Below, in pieces: positions 18,148 through 26,880 of a stretch of 64,000 nt of DNA. This DNA comes from Paenibacillus durus (GTDB lineage: Bacteria; Bacillota; Bacilli; Paenibacillales; Paenibacillaceae), in contig NZ_CP009288.1 in NCBI RefSeq assembly GCF_000756615.1, positions 5,270,001 through 5,334,000 on the forward strand, read 5' to 3'. How positions within the stretch are numbered: the stretch's first letter is position 1; the number at the start of each line of letters is the position of its first letter. Under the pieces are notes generated by a model. It was not told where the DNA came from, ran no database searches, and worked only from the letters and a program-made list of their open reading frames with translations. A program made the position numbers and the translations under genes.

Positions 18148-18792
18148 CTAACCTCGCAGTAAAGATACAATTTCGGCAGAAACGACATCGATTTCGTTTT
18201 CCCCGTTTACCTGACGCAAAAGACCTTTATTCTCGTAAAAGTGAAGCAGCGGCGCCGTCTTGTTGTCGTACTCATCCAATCGCTTGCCAACACTTTCTTC
18301 ATTGTCATCCGGACGCTGATACAACTCGCCGCCATCGATGTCGCAGATGCCTTCCTGTTTCGGCGGGTTGAAAATCAAGTGATACGATGCACCGCATACC
18401 TTACAAATCCGTCGTCCGGTCAGACGGGCCAGAAGCAATCCGCGATCCACGTTCAAATTAATAACATGATCCAGTGAAGTATTCATGCGGGCAAGAAGCT
18501 CATCCAGCGCTTCCGCTTGCGAAAGAGTTCTTGGAAAGCCGTCCAATAAAAAACCTTTTTCGCAATCGGACTGCTGCAGCCGCTCTTCCACAATTCCAAT
18601 CGTTACATCATCTGGTACAAGCAAGCCTTGGTCGATAAAGGATTTGGCTTTCAGACCGACTGGAGTTCCCTGCTTAATCGCGAGACGAAAAGCATCGCCC
18701 GTCGAGATATGGGGTATGTCCAGCTCCTTTACAATAACGGCAGCTTGTGTTCCCTTACCTGCCCCAGGCGGGCCCATGAAAAGGATATTCAC
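18148..18792 (-). CDS. adk: Adenylate kinase (zinc LID form)
   Basis: A 214-residue kinase interconverting AMP, ADP and ATP. The P-loop GPPGAGKGT is at residues 7-15. The LID carries CKVC and a later CDID, the three-Cys plus Asp zinc site known from B. subtilis Adk. GTG 18792 is the start, following GGGGAG; a longer frame upstream has no site. It is 99 bases after secY and 4 before map. Confidence 0.98.
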   Translation of the reverse strand: MNILFMGPPGAGKGTQAAVIVKELDIPHISTGDAFRLAIKQGTPVGLKAKSFIDQGLLVPDDVTIGIVEERLQQSDCEKGFLLDGFPRTLSQAEALDELLARMNTSLDHVINLNVDRGLLLARLTGRRICKVCGASYHLIFNPPKQEGICDIDGGELYQRPDDNEESVGKRLDEYDNKTAPLLHFYENKGLLRQVNGENEIDVVSAEIVSLLRG

Positions 18793-18891
18793 CTTACGTC
18801 TCTCCCCTTTAGCTGAATCGCCACCAGGCAAGAAACAGCACAATAGGCGCCGGGAAGTCTATAAATGAGCTGCTTCACCGGAACCTATCGC

Positions 18892-20193
18892 CTATTTGTT
18901 AATGAAGCCTTTGTAATGGCGTTTAATCAATTGGCTCTCGATCTGCTTCATCGTATCCAATGCCACACCGATTACGATCAGCAGTGCTGTACCACCGATC
19001 TGCACCGACCTCGGCAAACCGGACAAAGAACCGAAGAATACCGGCATTATGGAGATCAAAGCCAGGAACAGCGCACCGGACATCGTCAGGCGTGACATTA
19101 CCCGGGTTAAATACTTCTCCGTAGCTTTGCCTGGACGAATACCTGGAATGTATCCGCCATTCTTCTTCATGTTGTCAGCCATTTGCTGCGGGTTCATCTG
19201 GACGAACGTGTAGAAGAACGTAAATCCGATGATCATGATCACATAGAGGACCATACCGAGCGGTTCGGATATCAAGAGGTTGTGGGAAACCCACTGTGCC
19301 CAGGCATGTGTCGACCAGAAGTTGGCGAGGACAACCGGAAATTGAAGCAGCGACACGGCGAAGATAACCGGAATTACGCCCGCCGCATTGATTTTAAGCG
19401 GAATGTGCGTATTTTGTCCACCATACATTTTGTTTCCGACCACGCGTTTGGCATATTGTACGGGGATCTTCCGAATTCCTTGCTGTACGAAGATAACGCC
19501 CGTGATAATTGCCACAACCACGATAGCAATGACCACGACTTTAAGAATATTCAGGAAAGTCTGCCCCGGCTGGATAAAACTCGATTGCGCCGTTGCCGTA
19601 AAATATCCCGGAATGCCTGCGACGATTCCCGCAAAAATCAGGATCGAAATCCCGTTTCCGATACCCCGCTCAGTAATCTGTTCACCAAGCCACATCAGAA
19701 ATGAAGTACCTGCCGTCAAAATAATTGCCACGAGCAGATAGTCGGCGATCGTTGCATTCGGCATCATTTGCGTACCATACATTCGGTTAAAACCGATAGA
19801 GGTTGCAAAACCCTGAATCAAAGCCAACACTACCGTACCGTAACGGGTAATTTGCGCCAGCTGTTTCTTACCGTGTTCGCCCTGCTTTGCCCATTCGGCA
19901 AATTTCGGCACTACATCCATCGACAAAAGCTGCACGATGATGGATGCGGTAATGTACGGGTAAATGCTAATCGCAAAAATGGAGAAGTTTTTAAGCGCTC
20001 CGCCCGAAAACGTGTTGAACAAGTTCATCAAGCCGTTTCCAGCCTCGTTGCCGGCCGATTCAAAAACCGTTTTGTCCACACCGGGAACCGGTACAAACGA
20101 ACCGATGCGGTAGATGATAAATACAAACAGGGTAAACAGGATTTTTTTGCGCAAATCTTCAACATGCCATATATTCTTAAGCGTCTTAAACAT
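18892..20193 (-). CDS. secY: Preprotein translocase channel subunit SecY
   Basis: A 433-residue channel protein with ten hydrophobic segments, forming the SecYEG pore. The start MFKTLKNIWHVEDLRKKILFT and the PGIRPGKATEKYL loop near residue 355 are typical. Its ATG 20193 shares one base with the rplO stop (TAATG), showing coupled translation. Length equals the family norm. Confidence 0.99.
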   Translation of the reverse strand: MFKTLKNIWHVEDLRKKILFTLFVFIIYRIGSFVPVPGVDKTVFESAGNEAGNGLMNLFNTFSGGALKNFSIFAISIYPYITASIIVQLLSMDVVPKFAEWAKQGEHGKKQLAQITRYGTVVLALIQGFATSIGFNRMYGTQMMPNATIADYLLVAIILTAGTSFLMWLGEQITERGIGNGISILIFAGIVAGIPGYFTATAQSSFIQPGQTFLNILKVVVIAIVVVAIITGVIFVQQGIRKIPVQYAKRVVGNKMYGGQNTHIPLKINAAGVIPVIFAVSLLQFPVVLANFWSTHAWAQWVSHNLLISEPLGMVLYVIMIIGFTFFYTFVQMNPQQMADNMKKNGGYIPGIRPGKATEKYLTRVMSRLTMSGALFLALISIMPVFFGSLSGLPRSVQIGGTALLIVIGVALDTMKQIESQLIKRHYKGFINK

Positions 20194-20633
20194 TAGATCA
20201 CCTCGGTTTTACCGCCGGCAGCCTCGATTTTCTCTACCGCAGATTGAGAGAACTTGTTTGCTTGAACTGTAAGTTTTACAGTGATTTCTCCATTGCCGAG
20301 AATTTTGATACCGCTCTTCGCGTTCTTTACAACGCCTGTTTCGAGCAGCAGTTGAGGCGTAACTTCCGTTCCTTCTGCAAAGCTGTTCAGTTCCTCCAGG
20401 TTCACAATCGCATACTCTTTACGGGTAGGATTGACGAATCCACGCTTAGGCAGACGACGATAGAGTGGGTTTTGTCCACCCTCGAAGCCCGGACGAACAC
20501 CACCGCCGGAACGAGAGTTTTGACCTTTATGACCACGGCCGGATGTTTTACCGTTACCGCTGGAAGTACCGCGACCTACACGGTTGCGTTCTTTACGGGA
20601 TCCTGGTGCCGGAGCGAGTTCATGTAACTTCAT
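20193..20633 (-). CDS. rplO: Ribosomal protein L15
   Basis: A 146-residue protein with the Gly/Arg-rich N-terminus (RVGRGTSSGNGKTSGRGHKG) that penetrates 23S rRNA. ATG 20633 lies 8 bases after GGAGG; the apparent earlier GTG falls inside that site. It is 41 bases after rpmD and overlaps secY by one base. Confidence 0.98.
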   Translation of the reverse strand: MKLHELAPAPGSRKERNRVGRGTSSGNGKTSGRGHKGQNSRSGGGVRPGFEGGQNPLYRRLPKRGFVNPTRKEYAIVNLEELNSFAEGTEVTPQLLLETGVVKNAKSGIKILGNGEITVKLTVQANKFSQSAVEKIEAAGGKTEVI

Positions 20634-20674
20634 CGTTTGCACCTCCTTATGTCTATTAATGGGTAAAAGGCAAC

Positions 20675-20860
20675 TTAGCCTTCAATTTCAGTTACGGATA
20701 CGAGATGGCTCACTTGTTTGATCATTCCGCGAATTGCAGGATTATCGTTGTGAACCACAGACGAATTGAGTTTACGCAGGCCTAGCGTCTTAACGGTCAC
20801 ACGTTGTGTTTCCGGACGTCCGATCAAGCTGCGAACGAGGGTAATTTGCAATTTAGCCAT
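20675..20860 (-). CDS. rpmD: Ribosomal protein L30
   Basis: A 61-residue protein starting MAKLQITLVRSLIGRP with the TVKTLGLRKLNSSVVHND stretch of L30. It is 15 bases after rpsE and preceded by GGAGG. L30 is absent in some bacteria; here it is intact. Confidence 0.97.
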   Translation of the reverse strand: MAKLQITLVRSLIGRPETQRVTVKTLGLRKLNSSVVHNDNPAIRGMIKQVSHLVSVTEIEG

Positions 20861-20875
20861 TGACGTTCCCCCTCC

Positions 20876-21373
20876 TTAACCACGAAGCTCTTCGATAGAT
20901 TTGCCGCGAAGTTTCGCGACCTCTTCAATGCGTTTCAGACGGGACAATCCCTCCAAAGTTGCATTGACCATATTCATGGAGTTCGAAGAACCTAAAGATT
21001 TTGTCAGAATATCGCCTACGCCAGCCAGTTCCAATACCGCACGAACAGGTCCGCCAGCGATAACGCCAGTACCTTGCGATGCCGGTTTCAGCAATACGCG
21101 TCCAGCGCCGAAATGTCCGTTAACCAAGTGTGGAATCGTCGTTCCGACGAGTGGAACGTGGATCAGGTTTTTCTTGGCGTCTTCGATGCCTTTACGGATC
21201 GCATCCGGAACTTCGCCGGCTTTACCGATACCCGCACCGACATAGCCTTTGCCGTCGCCGACAACAACCAGTGCGCTGAAGCTGAAACGGCGTCCGCCTT
21301 TTACAACTTTAGCAACACGGTTAATGTGAACAACTCTTTCTGTCAGCTCTAAAGTGTTTGGATCTACACGCAA
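20876..21373 (-). CDS. rpsE: Ribosomal protein S5
   Basis: A 165-residue small-subunit protein tied to translational fidelity. The double-stranded RNA-binding N-terminal domain and GDGKGYVGAGIGKAGEVP are visible, with VKGGRRFSFSALV around the loop where spectinomycin-resistance changes occur in other bacteria; the loop looks wild type. The start is TTG 21373 with GGAGG 8 bases upstream. It is 27 bases after rplR. Confidence 0.97.
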   Translation of the reverse strand: MRVDPNTLELTERVVHINRVAKVVKGGRRFSFSALVVVGDGKGYVGAGIGKAGEVPDAIRKGIEDAKKNLIHVPLVGTTIPHLVNGHFGAGRVLLKPASQGTGVIAGGPVRAVLELAGVGDILTKSLGSSNSMNMVNATLEGLSRLKRIEEVAKLRGKSIEELRG

Positions 21374-21400
21374 GTCGTTAACCTCCTTTTAAGAATGTTT

Positions 21401-21769
21401 CTAGAATTCAAGACCAACTTCACGGGCTGCATCAGCAAGCGCTTGAATCCGTCCATGATACAGGTAGCCTCCACGGTCGAATACCACAGCGGTATGTCCT
21501 TTTGCTTTGGCGCGCTCGGCAACCAGTTGGCCGACTTTGCTTGCAGCTTCAACGCTGCCGCCATTACCGATAGAATCTTTCAATTCTTTATCGAGCGTCG
21601 ATGCGGATACGATCGTTACGCCTTTAACATCGTCGATCAGTTGAGCATAAATGTGTTTGGAAGAACGGAACACATTCAGGCGAGGGCGTTCGGTAGTACC
21701 TTCGATTTTCTTACGTACACGCAGGTGTCTTTTGACACGAGCTTTATTTTTGTCCTCTTTTGTAATCAT
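21401..21769 (-). CDS. rplR: Ribosomal protein L18
   Basis: A 122-residue 5S rRNA-binding protein. A basic N-terminus (KNKARVKRHLRVRKKI) leads to the folded RPRLNVFRSSKHIYAQLIDD and the C-terminal FDRGGYLYHGRI motif. It works with L5 in the 5S particle. The 85-base spacer from rplF is longer than neighbouring gaps but shows no clear signal. Confidence 0.98.
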   Translation of the reverse strand: MITKEDKNKARVKRHLRVRKKIEGTTERPRLNVFRSSKHIYAQLIDDVKGVTIVSASTLDKELKDSIGNGGSVEAASKVGQLVAERAKAKGHTAVVFDRGGYLYHGRIQALADAAREVGLEF

Positions 21770-21854
21770 GACTTTCTTTTCACTCCCTTCAGTTTGCCTT
21801 AAGGCAGCTTCACGTTAAGACGCAATAAGCATCTTAGAATCAAGGACAGCCGGC

Positions 21855-22397
21855 TTATTTCTTCTTACCGGCTTTACCTTCTTTACGGATAATGCGTTCG
21901 CCCTCATATTTAATCCCTTTGCCCTTGTATGGCTCAGGTTCGCGTACGGAACGAATCTTCGCGGCGTAGGCGCCTACGCGTTCTTTGTCGATGCCTTTAA
22001 CGATGATTTTCGTGTTGGCAGGAACTTCGAACTCGATGCCCGGTTCCGGAGTGATCTCAACCGGATGGGAGTAGCCGACGTTCAGAACGATTTTATCTCC
22101 GGATTTGTTTGCACGATATCCGACCCCAACCAGTTCCAGAGATTTGGAGAATCCTTCGGTCACGCCGCTTACCATGTTGTTGACAACGGAGCGGGTCGTG
22201 CCGTGAAGAGAGCGATGCAGTTTGTTGTCCGAAGGACGAACAACAAGAATTTCGTTATTTTCAACCGTAACCTTCATATCCTTGTGAAGTTCACGAGTCA
22301 AAGTACCTTTAGGACCTTTAACGGTGATGACAGTGTTGTTAACCGTCACGTCTACACCGCTAGGCACTGTGATTGGTTTGCGACCAATACGAGACAT
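21855..22397 (-). CDS. rplF: Ribosomal protein L6
   Basis: A 180-residue two-domain protein near the factor-binding site. It begins MSRIGRKPITVPSGV and ends with the PEPYKGKGIKYEGE motif and a Lys-rich tail. It follows rpsH by 31 bases with GGAGG before ATG 22397. Confidence 0.98.
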   Translation of the reverse strand: MSRIGRKPITVPSGVDVTVNNTVITVKGPKGTLTRELHKDMKVTVENNEILVVRPSDNKLHRSLHGTTRSVVNNMVSGVTEGFSKSLELVGVGYRANKSGDKIVLNVGYSHPVEITPEPGIEFEVPANTKIIVKGIDKERVGAYAAKIRSVREPEPYKGKGIKYEGERIIRKEGKAGKKK

Positions 22398-22428
22398 GTG
22401 TGTTGCACCTCCTTATCTTGTGACGTGA

Positions 22429-22827
22429 TTACCAAACGTAGGCGAGAACTTCGCCGCCGGATTTTGCTTGACGAGCTTCTTTATCGGTCATAACTCCCTT
22501 GGAAGTGGAGATAATCGCGATACCCAGTCCGCCGAGTACACGTGGAACCTCGTTGCTCTTTGTGTACACGCGCAGGCCTGGCTTACTGATTCTTTTCAGA
22601 CCGGTAATAACACGTTCTTGTTGCGGACCGTACTTCAGGAAAATACGGATAAGCCCTTGTTTGTTATCTTCAACAAATTCCGCATCACGGATGAAGCCTT
22701 CACGCTTCAGGATATCGGCGATTTGTTTTTTCAATGTCGAAGCAGGCAGCTCTACGGTTTCGTGACGCACGATGTTGGCGTTACGAATACGAGTAAGCAT
22801 ATCTGCGATAGGATCAGACATAGTCAT
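22429..22827 (-). CDS. rpsH: Ribosomal protein S8
   Basis: A 132-residue protein that binds 16S rRNA helix 21. It starts with TMSDPIADMLTRIRNAN and ends with TDKEARQAKSGGEVLAYVW, both diagnostic. The first ATG (22827) is used: GGAGG lies 10 bases before it, and B. subtilis S8 also has a two-residue extension. It is 33 bases after rpsN. S8 regulates this operon in E. coli; no matching site was found by eye. Confidence 0.98.
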   Translation of the reverse strand: MTMSDPIADMLTRIRNANIVRHETVELPASTLKKQIADILKREGFIRDAEFVEDNKQGLIRIFLKYGPQQERVITGLKRISKPGLRVYTKSNEVPRVLGGLGIAIISTSKGVMTDKEARQAKSGGEVLAYVW

Positions 22828-22860
22828 TTGGTGTAAACCTCCTTCCCGTATATAAACTTC

Positions 22861-23046
22861 TTACCAGCTTGCTTTTTTCACGCCAGGAATCTGGCCTTTA
22901 TAAGCTAATTCACGGAAACAAATTCTGCAAATTTTGAACTTTTGCAGTACCGAATGTGGACGACCGCAACGCTCGCAACGTGTGTATGCACGCACTTTGA
23001 ATTTCGGCTCGCGTTGTTGTTTAACTTTCATCGAAGTTTTTGCCAC
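22861..23046 (-). CDS. rpsN: Ribosomal protein S14, zinc-binding form
   Basis: A 61-residue S14 of the short type. Two CxxC motifs (CERC near 24-27 and CRIC near 40-43) make the zinc site. GTG 23046 is the start after AGGAGGTG; the longer frame to 23148 is not supported. It is 49 bases after rplE. A zinc-free paralogue may exist elsewhere in the genome. Confidence 0.96.
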   Translation of the reverse strand: MAKTSMKVKQQREPKFKVRAYTRCERCGRPHSVLQKFKICRICFRELAYKGQIPGVKKASW

Positions 23047-23095
23047 TTTAGCCTGACACCTCCTAAACAGTTTCGGAGAATTGGACGACCGAACC

Positions 23096-23638
23096 TTACT
23101 TCGCGAAAGGCATTCCCAGTTGAGCCAGCAGCTCGCGGGATTCCTCATCCGTCTTTGCCGTCGTTACGATTACAATATCCATACCGCGGACTTTGTCCAC
23201 CTTGTCATATTCGATCTCAGGGAAAATCAATTGCTCTTTCAGACCCAGTGTGTAGTTGCCGCGGCCGTCGAAAGCTTTGGTCGATACACCGTGGAAGTCA
23301 CGAACGCGCGGAAGCGTTACGTTGAACAATTTATCCAGGAAGTAGTACATGCGTTCACCGCGAAGGGTTACCTTAACGCCGATCGGCATGTTCTCGCGCA
23401 GTTTGAAGCCGGCGATAGACTTCTTGGCTTTCGTGATTACCGGTTTTTGACCGGCGATCAGCTGCATATCGTTCACAGCGGAATCAAGTACCTTCGAGTT
23501 TTGCACGGCGTCGCCTACGCCCATGTTGATAACAACCTTCTCGATTTTCGGCACTTGCATAACCGTTTTATAGTTAAACTTCTGAATCAGAGCCGGCGTA
23601 ATCTCGTTCAGAAAACGTTCTTTCATTCTTGCTGCCAT
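23096..23638 (-). CDS. rplE: Ribosomal protein L5
   Basis: A 180-residue protein binding 5S rRNA and contacting the P-site tRNA. The MQVPKIEKVVINMGVGDA, GQKPVITKAKKSIAGFKLR and RGMDIVIVTTAKTDEE stretches are standard. ATG 23638 follows AGGAGG. It is 31 bases after rplX. Confidence 0.98.
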   Translation of the reverse strand: MAARMKERFLNEITPALIQKFNYKTVMQVPKIEKVVINMGVGDAVQNSKVLDSAVNDMQLIAGQKPVITKAKKSIAGFKLRENMPIGVKVTLRGERMYYFLDKLFNVTLPRVRDFHGVSTKAFDGRGNYTLGLKEQLIFPEIEYDKVDKVRGMDIVIVTTAKTDEESRELLAQLGMPFAK

Positions 23639-23669
23639 GAAGAGTTAACCTCCTTTCTTAAGCGATATA

Positions 23670-24023
23670 TTAGTCGATGATCTCTCCGGATCTTTTCGCT
23701 ACGCGAACCTTCTTGCCGTTGTCCAGCACTTTATAACCGATACGGGTTACTTTGCCGCTCTTCGGATCGATGTGCATAACGTTGGATACGTGGATCGCAG
23801 CTTCCTGCTCGATGATGCCGCCTTGCGGATTTAGCTGGTTAGGCTTCTGGTGCTTCTTCACCATATTCACGCCTTCTACCAGTACGCGGTTTTTACGCGG
23901 ATAAGCAGCGATGACGCGACCCTTCTTGCCTTTATCTTTTCCGCTGATCACCATAACCACATCGTCTTTTTTCACGTGCAGTTTGTTGTTATGGGATTCC
24001 AGAACTTTTTTCACTCTAGGCAT
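23670..24023 (-). CDS. rplX: Ribosomal protein L24
   Basis: A 117-residue protein that starts 50S assembly. The KOW motif VMVISGKDKGKKGRVIAAYP begins near residue 24. At 117 residues it is slightly longer than the usual 102-105 because of about 12 extra residues before the family start HVKKDDVV. ATG 24023 has AGGAGGTG upstream. A 117-base spacer with a hairpin separates it from rplN. Confidence 0.97.
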   Translation of the reverse strand: MPRVKKVLESHNNKLHVKKDDVVMVISGKDKGKKGRVIAAYPRKNRVLVEGVNMVKKHQKPNQLNPQGGIIEQEAAIHVSNVMHIDPKSGKVTRIGYKVLDNGKKVRVAKRSGEIID

Positions 24024-24083
24024 TTGTTACACCTCCTATGACTAGCCTTTGCAAGCATGATTATAAACGTTCTCTATCGGGAC

Positions 24084-24134
24084 CCCCGAAAAGTACCCGG
24101 TATCAGCTTCGGAGCTTCTCGTCACTTTTTGGGG
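24084..24134 (-). other. Long hairpin in the rplN-rplX spacer
   Basis: Minus-strand CCCCAAAAAGT (24134-24124) pairs with ACTTTTCGGGG (24094-24084) with one mismatch; a smaller AGCT hairpin sits in the loop. No T-run follows, so it is more likely a regulatory or processing structure than a terminator. Confidence 0.5.
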
Positions 24135-24140
24135 AGTTTA

Positions 24141-24509
24141 TTAGATAACTTCCGGTGCCAAGGAAACGATCTTCATGTAATCCTTGTCGCGAAGTTCGCG
24201 GGCAACTGGTCCGAAAATACGTGTTCCGCGCGGGCTTCTGTCGTCTTTTACAACAACTGCTGCGTTTTCGTCAAATGCGATGTAAGATCCGTCCTTACGG
24301 CGTACAGAGCGCTTCGTGCGCACAACTACCGCTTTTACTACATCACCTTTTTTGACAACGCCGCCTGGTGTTGCTTGTTTTACCGAGCAAACGATCAGAT
24401 CGCCGATAGCTGCCGTCCGACGGCCAGTACCGCCCAATACGCGGATACACATCAGTTCCTTCGCACCGGAGTTGTCAGCTACATGCAAACGTGTAAATGG
24501 TTGAATCAT
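24141..24509 (-). CDS. rplN: Ribosomal protein L14
   Basis: A 122-residue intersubunit-bridge protein. It begins MIQPFTRLHVADNSGAKELMCIRV and has the GTRIFGPVARELR motif late. It follows rpsQ by 39 bases, with AGGAGG before ATG 24509. Confidence 0.98.
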   Translation of the reverse strand: MIQPFTRLHVADNSGAKELMCIRVLGGTGRRTAAIGDLIVCSVKQATPGGVVKKGDVVKAVVVRTKRSVRRKDGSYIAFDENAAVVVKDDRSPRGTRIFGPVARELRDKDYMKIVSLAPEVI

Positions 24510-24548
24510 TAATATTTCCTCCTTTCGGACAAACTGTCATGTGACGCA

Positions 24549-24815
24549 TTAGATGATAACCGCTTTTTCCACCACTTCAACCAGTCTCCAGCGTTTGTCT
24601 TTGGAGAGCGGACGAGTTTCCATGATTTTTACAGTATCGCCGATTTGGGCGGTATTGTTCTCATCATGCGCTTTGAATTTCTTGGTGTATTTGATGCGCT
24701 TGTGGTACAGATTATGCTTTTTGTAAGTTTCAACGGCAACTACGATCGTTTTGTCCATTTTGTCGCTGACAACTTTACCGATTTGCACTTTGCGCGCGTT
24801 GCGTTCTTCGCTCAT
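24549..24815 (-). CDS. rpsQ: Ribosomal protein S17
   Basis: An 88-residue OB-fold protein. RKVQIGKVVSDKMDKTIVVAVE and the later IMETRPLSKDKRWRLVEVVEKA are typical. It is 42 bases after rpmC with AAGGAGG before ATG 24815. Confidence 0.98.
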   Translation of the reverse strand: MSEERNARKVQIGKVVSDKMDKTIVVAVETYKKHNLYHKRIKYTKKFKAHDENNTAQIGDTVKIMETRPLSKDKRWRLVEVVEKAVII

Positions 24816-24857
24816 AATTAGCCTCCTTCCTGATGCGGATCATTCCATCCGTTTCAC

Positions 24858-25055
24858 TTAGCTGATCCCAAGTACTCTCTCATGGATAACGGTTTTAGCA
24901 CGAGCTATTTCTCTACGCACATCACGAATCCGAGTCGGGTTGTCCAGTTGGCCTGTTGCCAGTTGAAAACGCAGATTAAAAAGCTCTTCTTTGAAGCCAG
25001 CAATCTTTTGTTCAATCTCGGCAGTGGTCAAGTTGCGAAGTTCATTAGCTTTCAT
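24858..25055 (-). CDS. rpmC: Ribosomal protein L29
   Basis: A 65-residue two-helix protein at the tunnel exit. The true start is ATG 25055 (MKANELRNLTTAEIEQ), inside the last codons of rplP; the two genes overlap by 11 bases. A GGGTGGTG site precedes it at 6 bases. The longer frame from 25079 lacks homology at its front. Confidence 0.96.
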   Translation of the reverse strand: MKANELRNLTTAEIEQKIAGFKEELFNLRFQLATGQLDNPTRIRDVRREIARAKTVIHERVLGIS

Positions 25056-25479
25056 TTGCTTCACCACCCAATTCTTCACGTTTCACAAACTTAGTCTTAA
25101 CTGGCAGCTTGTGAGAGGCAAGACGCATCGCTTCACGAGCGATTTCTTCCGACACGCCTCCGAGTTCGAACATAATCTTGCCCGGTTTAACTACGGCTAC
25201 CCATTTCTCAACGTTACCTTTACCGCTACCCATCCGAACCTCGAGAGGCTTTTGAGTAATCGGCTTGTCAGGGAAAATCTTGATCCATACTTTACCGCCC
25301 CGTTTGATGTAACGGGTCATCGCGATACGAGCCGCTTCGATTTGACGGTTAGTGATCCAAGATGGCTCCAGAGCTTGCAGACCGAATTCGCCGAAGTTCA
25401 GTTCGGTGCCGCCTTTTGCCAGGCCCTTCATGTGACCGCGTTGTTGTTTGCGGTGCTTAACACGTTTTGGTACCAACAT
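25045..25479 (-). CDS. rplP: Ribosomal protein L16
   Basis: A 144-residue protein near the A-site tRNA. It opens MLVPKRVKHRKQQRGHMKG and has RQIEAARIAMTRYIKRGGKVWI and the MGSGKGN loop. Only 2 bases separate it from rpsC and it overlaps rpmC by 11 bases. Confidence 0.98.
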   Translation of the reverse strand: MLVPKRVKHRKQQRGHMKGLAKGGTELNFGEFGLQALEPSWITNRQIEAARIAMTRYIKRGGKVWIKIFPDKPITQKPLEVRMGSGKGNVEKWVAVVKPGKIMFELGGVSEEIAREAMRLASHKLPVKTKFVKREELGGEANES

Positions 25480-25481
25480 GA

Positions 25482-26147
25482 TTAGTTGCCTCCTTCCTTA
25501 GCAGCTTGTTTCTTAGCCGTAGGAAGTACCTCTCCACGATAGATCCATACTTTTACGCCGATCCGGCCGTAAGTTGTATGAGCTTCAGCCGTTCCGTAGT
25601 CGATATCGGCACGAAGCGTATGAAGTGGAACTGTTCCTTCGCTATAGCCTTCCGTACGAGCGATCTCGGCGCCGCCAAGACGTCCGCTAACAGAAGTTTT
25701 AATCCCTTTTGCACCGGAACGCATTGTTCTTTGGATAGCCTGCTTAAGCGCACGACGGAACGATACGCGACGTTCCAGCTGTTGTGCGATGCTCTCGGCA
25801 ACCAGAATAGCGTCCAGCTCAGGGTGTTTGATTTCATTGATATTGATGTGCACTTTTTTGCCGCCGGCGATTTGTGTAACCGCGCTGCGAAGCACTTCAA
25901 CTTCAGCGCCGCCCTTGCCAATAACCATACCCGGTTTGGCAGTATGAATTGTAACGTTCACGCGGCTAGCCGCTCTTTCAATTTCAATACGGGAAACAGC
26001 GGAATCTTTCAGCTTGCCTTTGAGGTATTCCCGAATTTTGACGTCTTCCAGAAGAAGTGTTCCGAAATCTTTGCCTGCATACCATTTGGATTCCCAGTCA
26101 CGAATAATCCCGATCCGGAGTCCGACTGGATTTACCTTTTGACCCAC
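25482..26147 (-). CDS. rpsC: Ribosomal protein S3
   Basis: A 221-residue protein of the mRNA entry site. The start GQKVNPVGLRIGIIRDWESKW, the KH-domain GxxG motif GMVIGKGGAEVE, and the RTEGYSEGTVPLHTLRADIDYG signature are clear. The start codon is GTG 26147. It lies 13 bases after rplV. Confidence 0.98.
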   Translation of the reverse strand: MGQKVNPVGLRIGIIRDWESKWYAGKDFGTLLLEDVKIREYLKGKLKDSAVSRIEIERAASRVNVTIHTAKPGMVIGKGGAEVEVLRSAVTQIAGGKKVHININEIKHPELDAILVAESIAQQLERRVSFRRALKQAIQRTMRSGAKGIKTSVSGRLGGAEIARTEGYSEGTVPLHTLRADIDYGTAEAHTTYGRIGVKVWIYRGEVLPTAKKQAAKEGGN

Positions 26148-26160
26148 ACGTTATCCCTCC

Positions 26161-26493
26161 TTATTTCTCAGATACCACCAAAGTAATGTGGCTGGTGCGT
26201 TTGTTGATCCGGCTGGCGCGACCCATCGCGCGCGGACGGAACCGTTTCATCGTTGGACCTTGGTTAACGAAAACTTCGCTAATAAACAAGTTGTTTACGT
26301 CCATAGAATAGTTGTGCTCGGCATTGGCGATCGCCGAGTTCAGCAGCTTTTCAACTACCGGGGAAGCGGATTTCGGAGTGTGGCGAAGGATGGCGATTGC
26401 CTCTCCCACCTGCTTGCCGCGAATCAAGTCAACAACCAGTTTCGCTTTACGAGCGGAAATCCGCACCGATCTTGCATGCGCTTTTGCTTGCAT
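26161..26493 (-). CDS. rplV: Ribosomal protein L22
   Basis: A 110-residue protein lining the exit tunnel. ARSVRISARKAKLVVDLIRGK and the C-terminal hairpin GPTMKRFRPRAMGRA are conserved; the hairpin tip, where macrolide-resistance changes occur in other bacteria, looks wild type. It is 33 bases after rpsS. Confidence 0.98.
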   Translation of the reverse strand: MQAKAHARSVRISARKAKLVVDLIRGKQVGEAIAILRHTPKSASPVVEKLLNSAIANAEHNYSMDVNNLFISEVFVNQGPTMKRFRPRAMGRASRINKRTSHITLVVSEK

Positions 26494-26526
26494 TGTTTTC
26501 CCTCCTCTCGAACAGAGAACCTGTTA

Positions 26527-26805
26527 TTATCTTCTCGTCTTCTTATCGTCACCCGCGTGGCCTTTGTAAGTACGCGTCGGCGCGAACTCGCCCAACTTGT
26601 GACCTACCATATCTTCCGTTACGTATACAGGCACGTGTTTACGGCCGTCATACACACCAAACGTATGTCCGATAAATTGAGGGAAAATGGTTGAGCGGCG
26701 GGACCAAGTTTTGATGACTACTTTTTTGCCCGAAACGTTCAAGTCTTCAACTTTTTTCAGCAGGTAGCCGTCGATAAAAGGCCCCTTCTTCAAACTGCGA
26801 CTCAT
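26527..26805 (-). CDS. rpsS: Ribosomal protein S19
   Basis: A 92-residue head protein. MSRSLKKGPFIDGYLLKK and VYVTEDMVGHKLGEFAPTRTYKGH are standard. A 75-base spacer follows rplB; ATG 26805 has GGGAGG upstream. Confidence 0.98.
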   Translation of the reverse strand: MSRSLKKGPFIDGYLLKKVEDLNVSGKKVVIKTWSRRSTIFPQFIGHTFGVYDGRKHVPVYVTEDMVGHKLGEFAPTRTYKGHAGDDKKTRR

Positions 26806-26880
26806 GTATGAATCCTCCCTTCATCAAATGTTCAAGCCGCGATTTGACGCTTCGCGGGTTCAAGCTTGCCTTGAAGCGTC

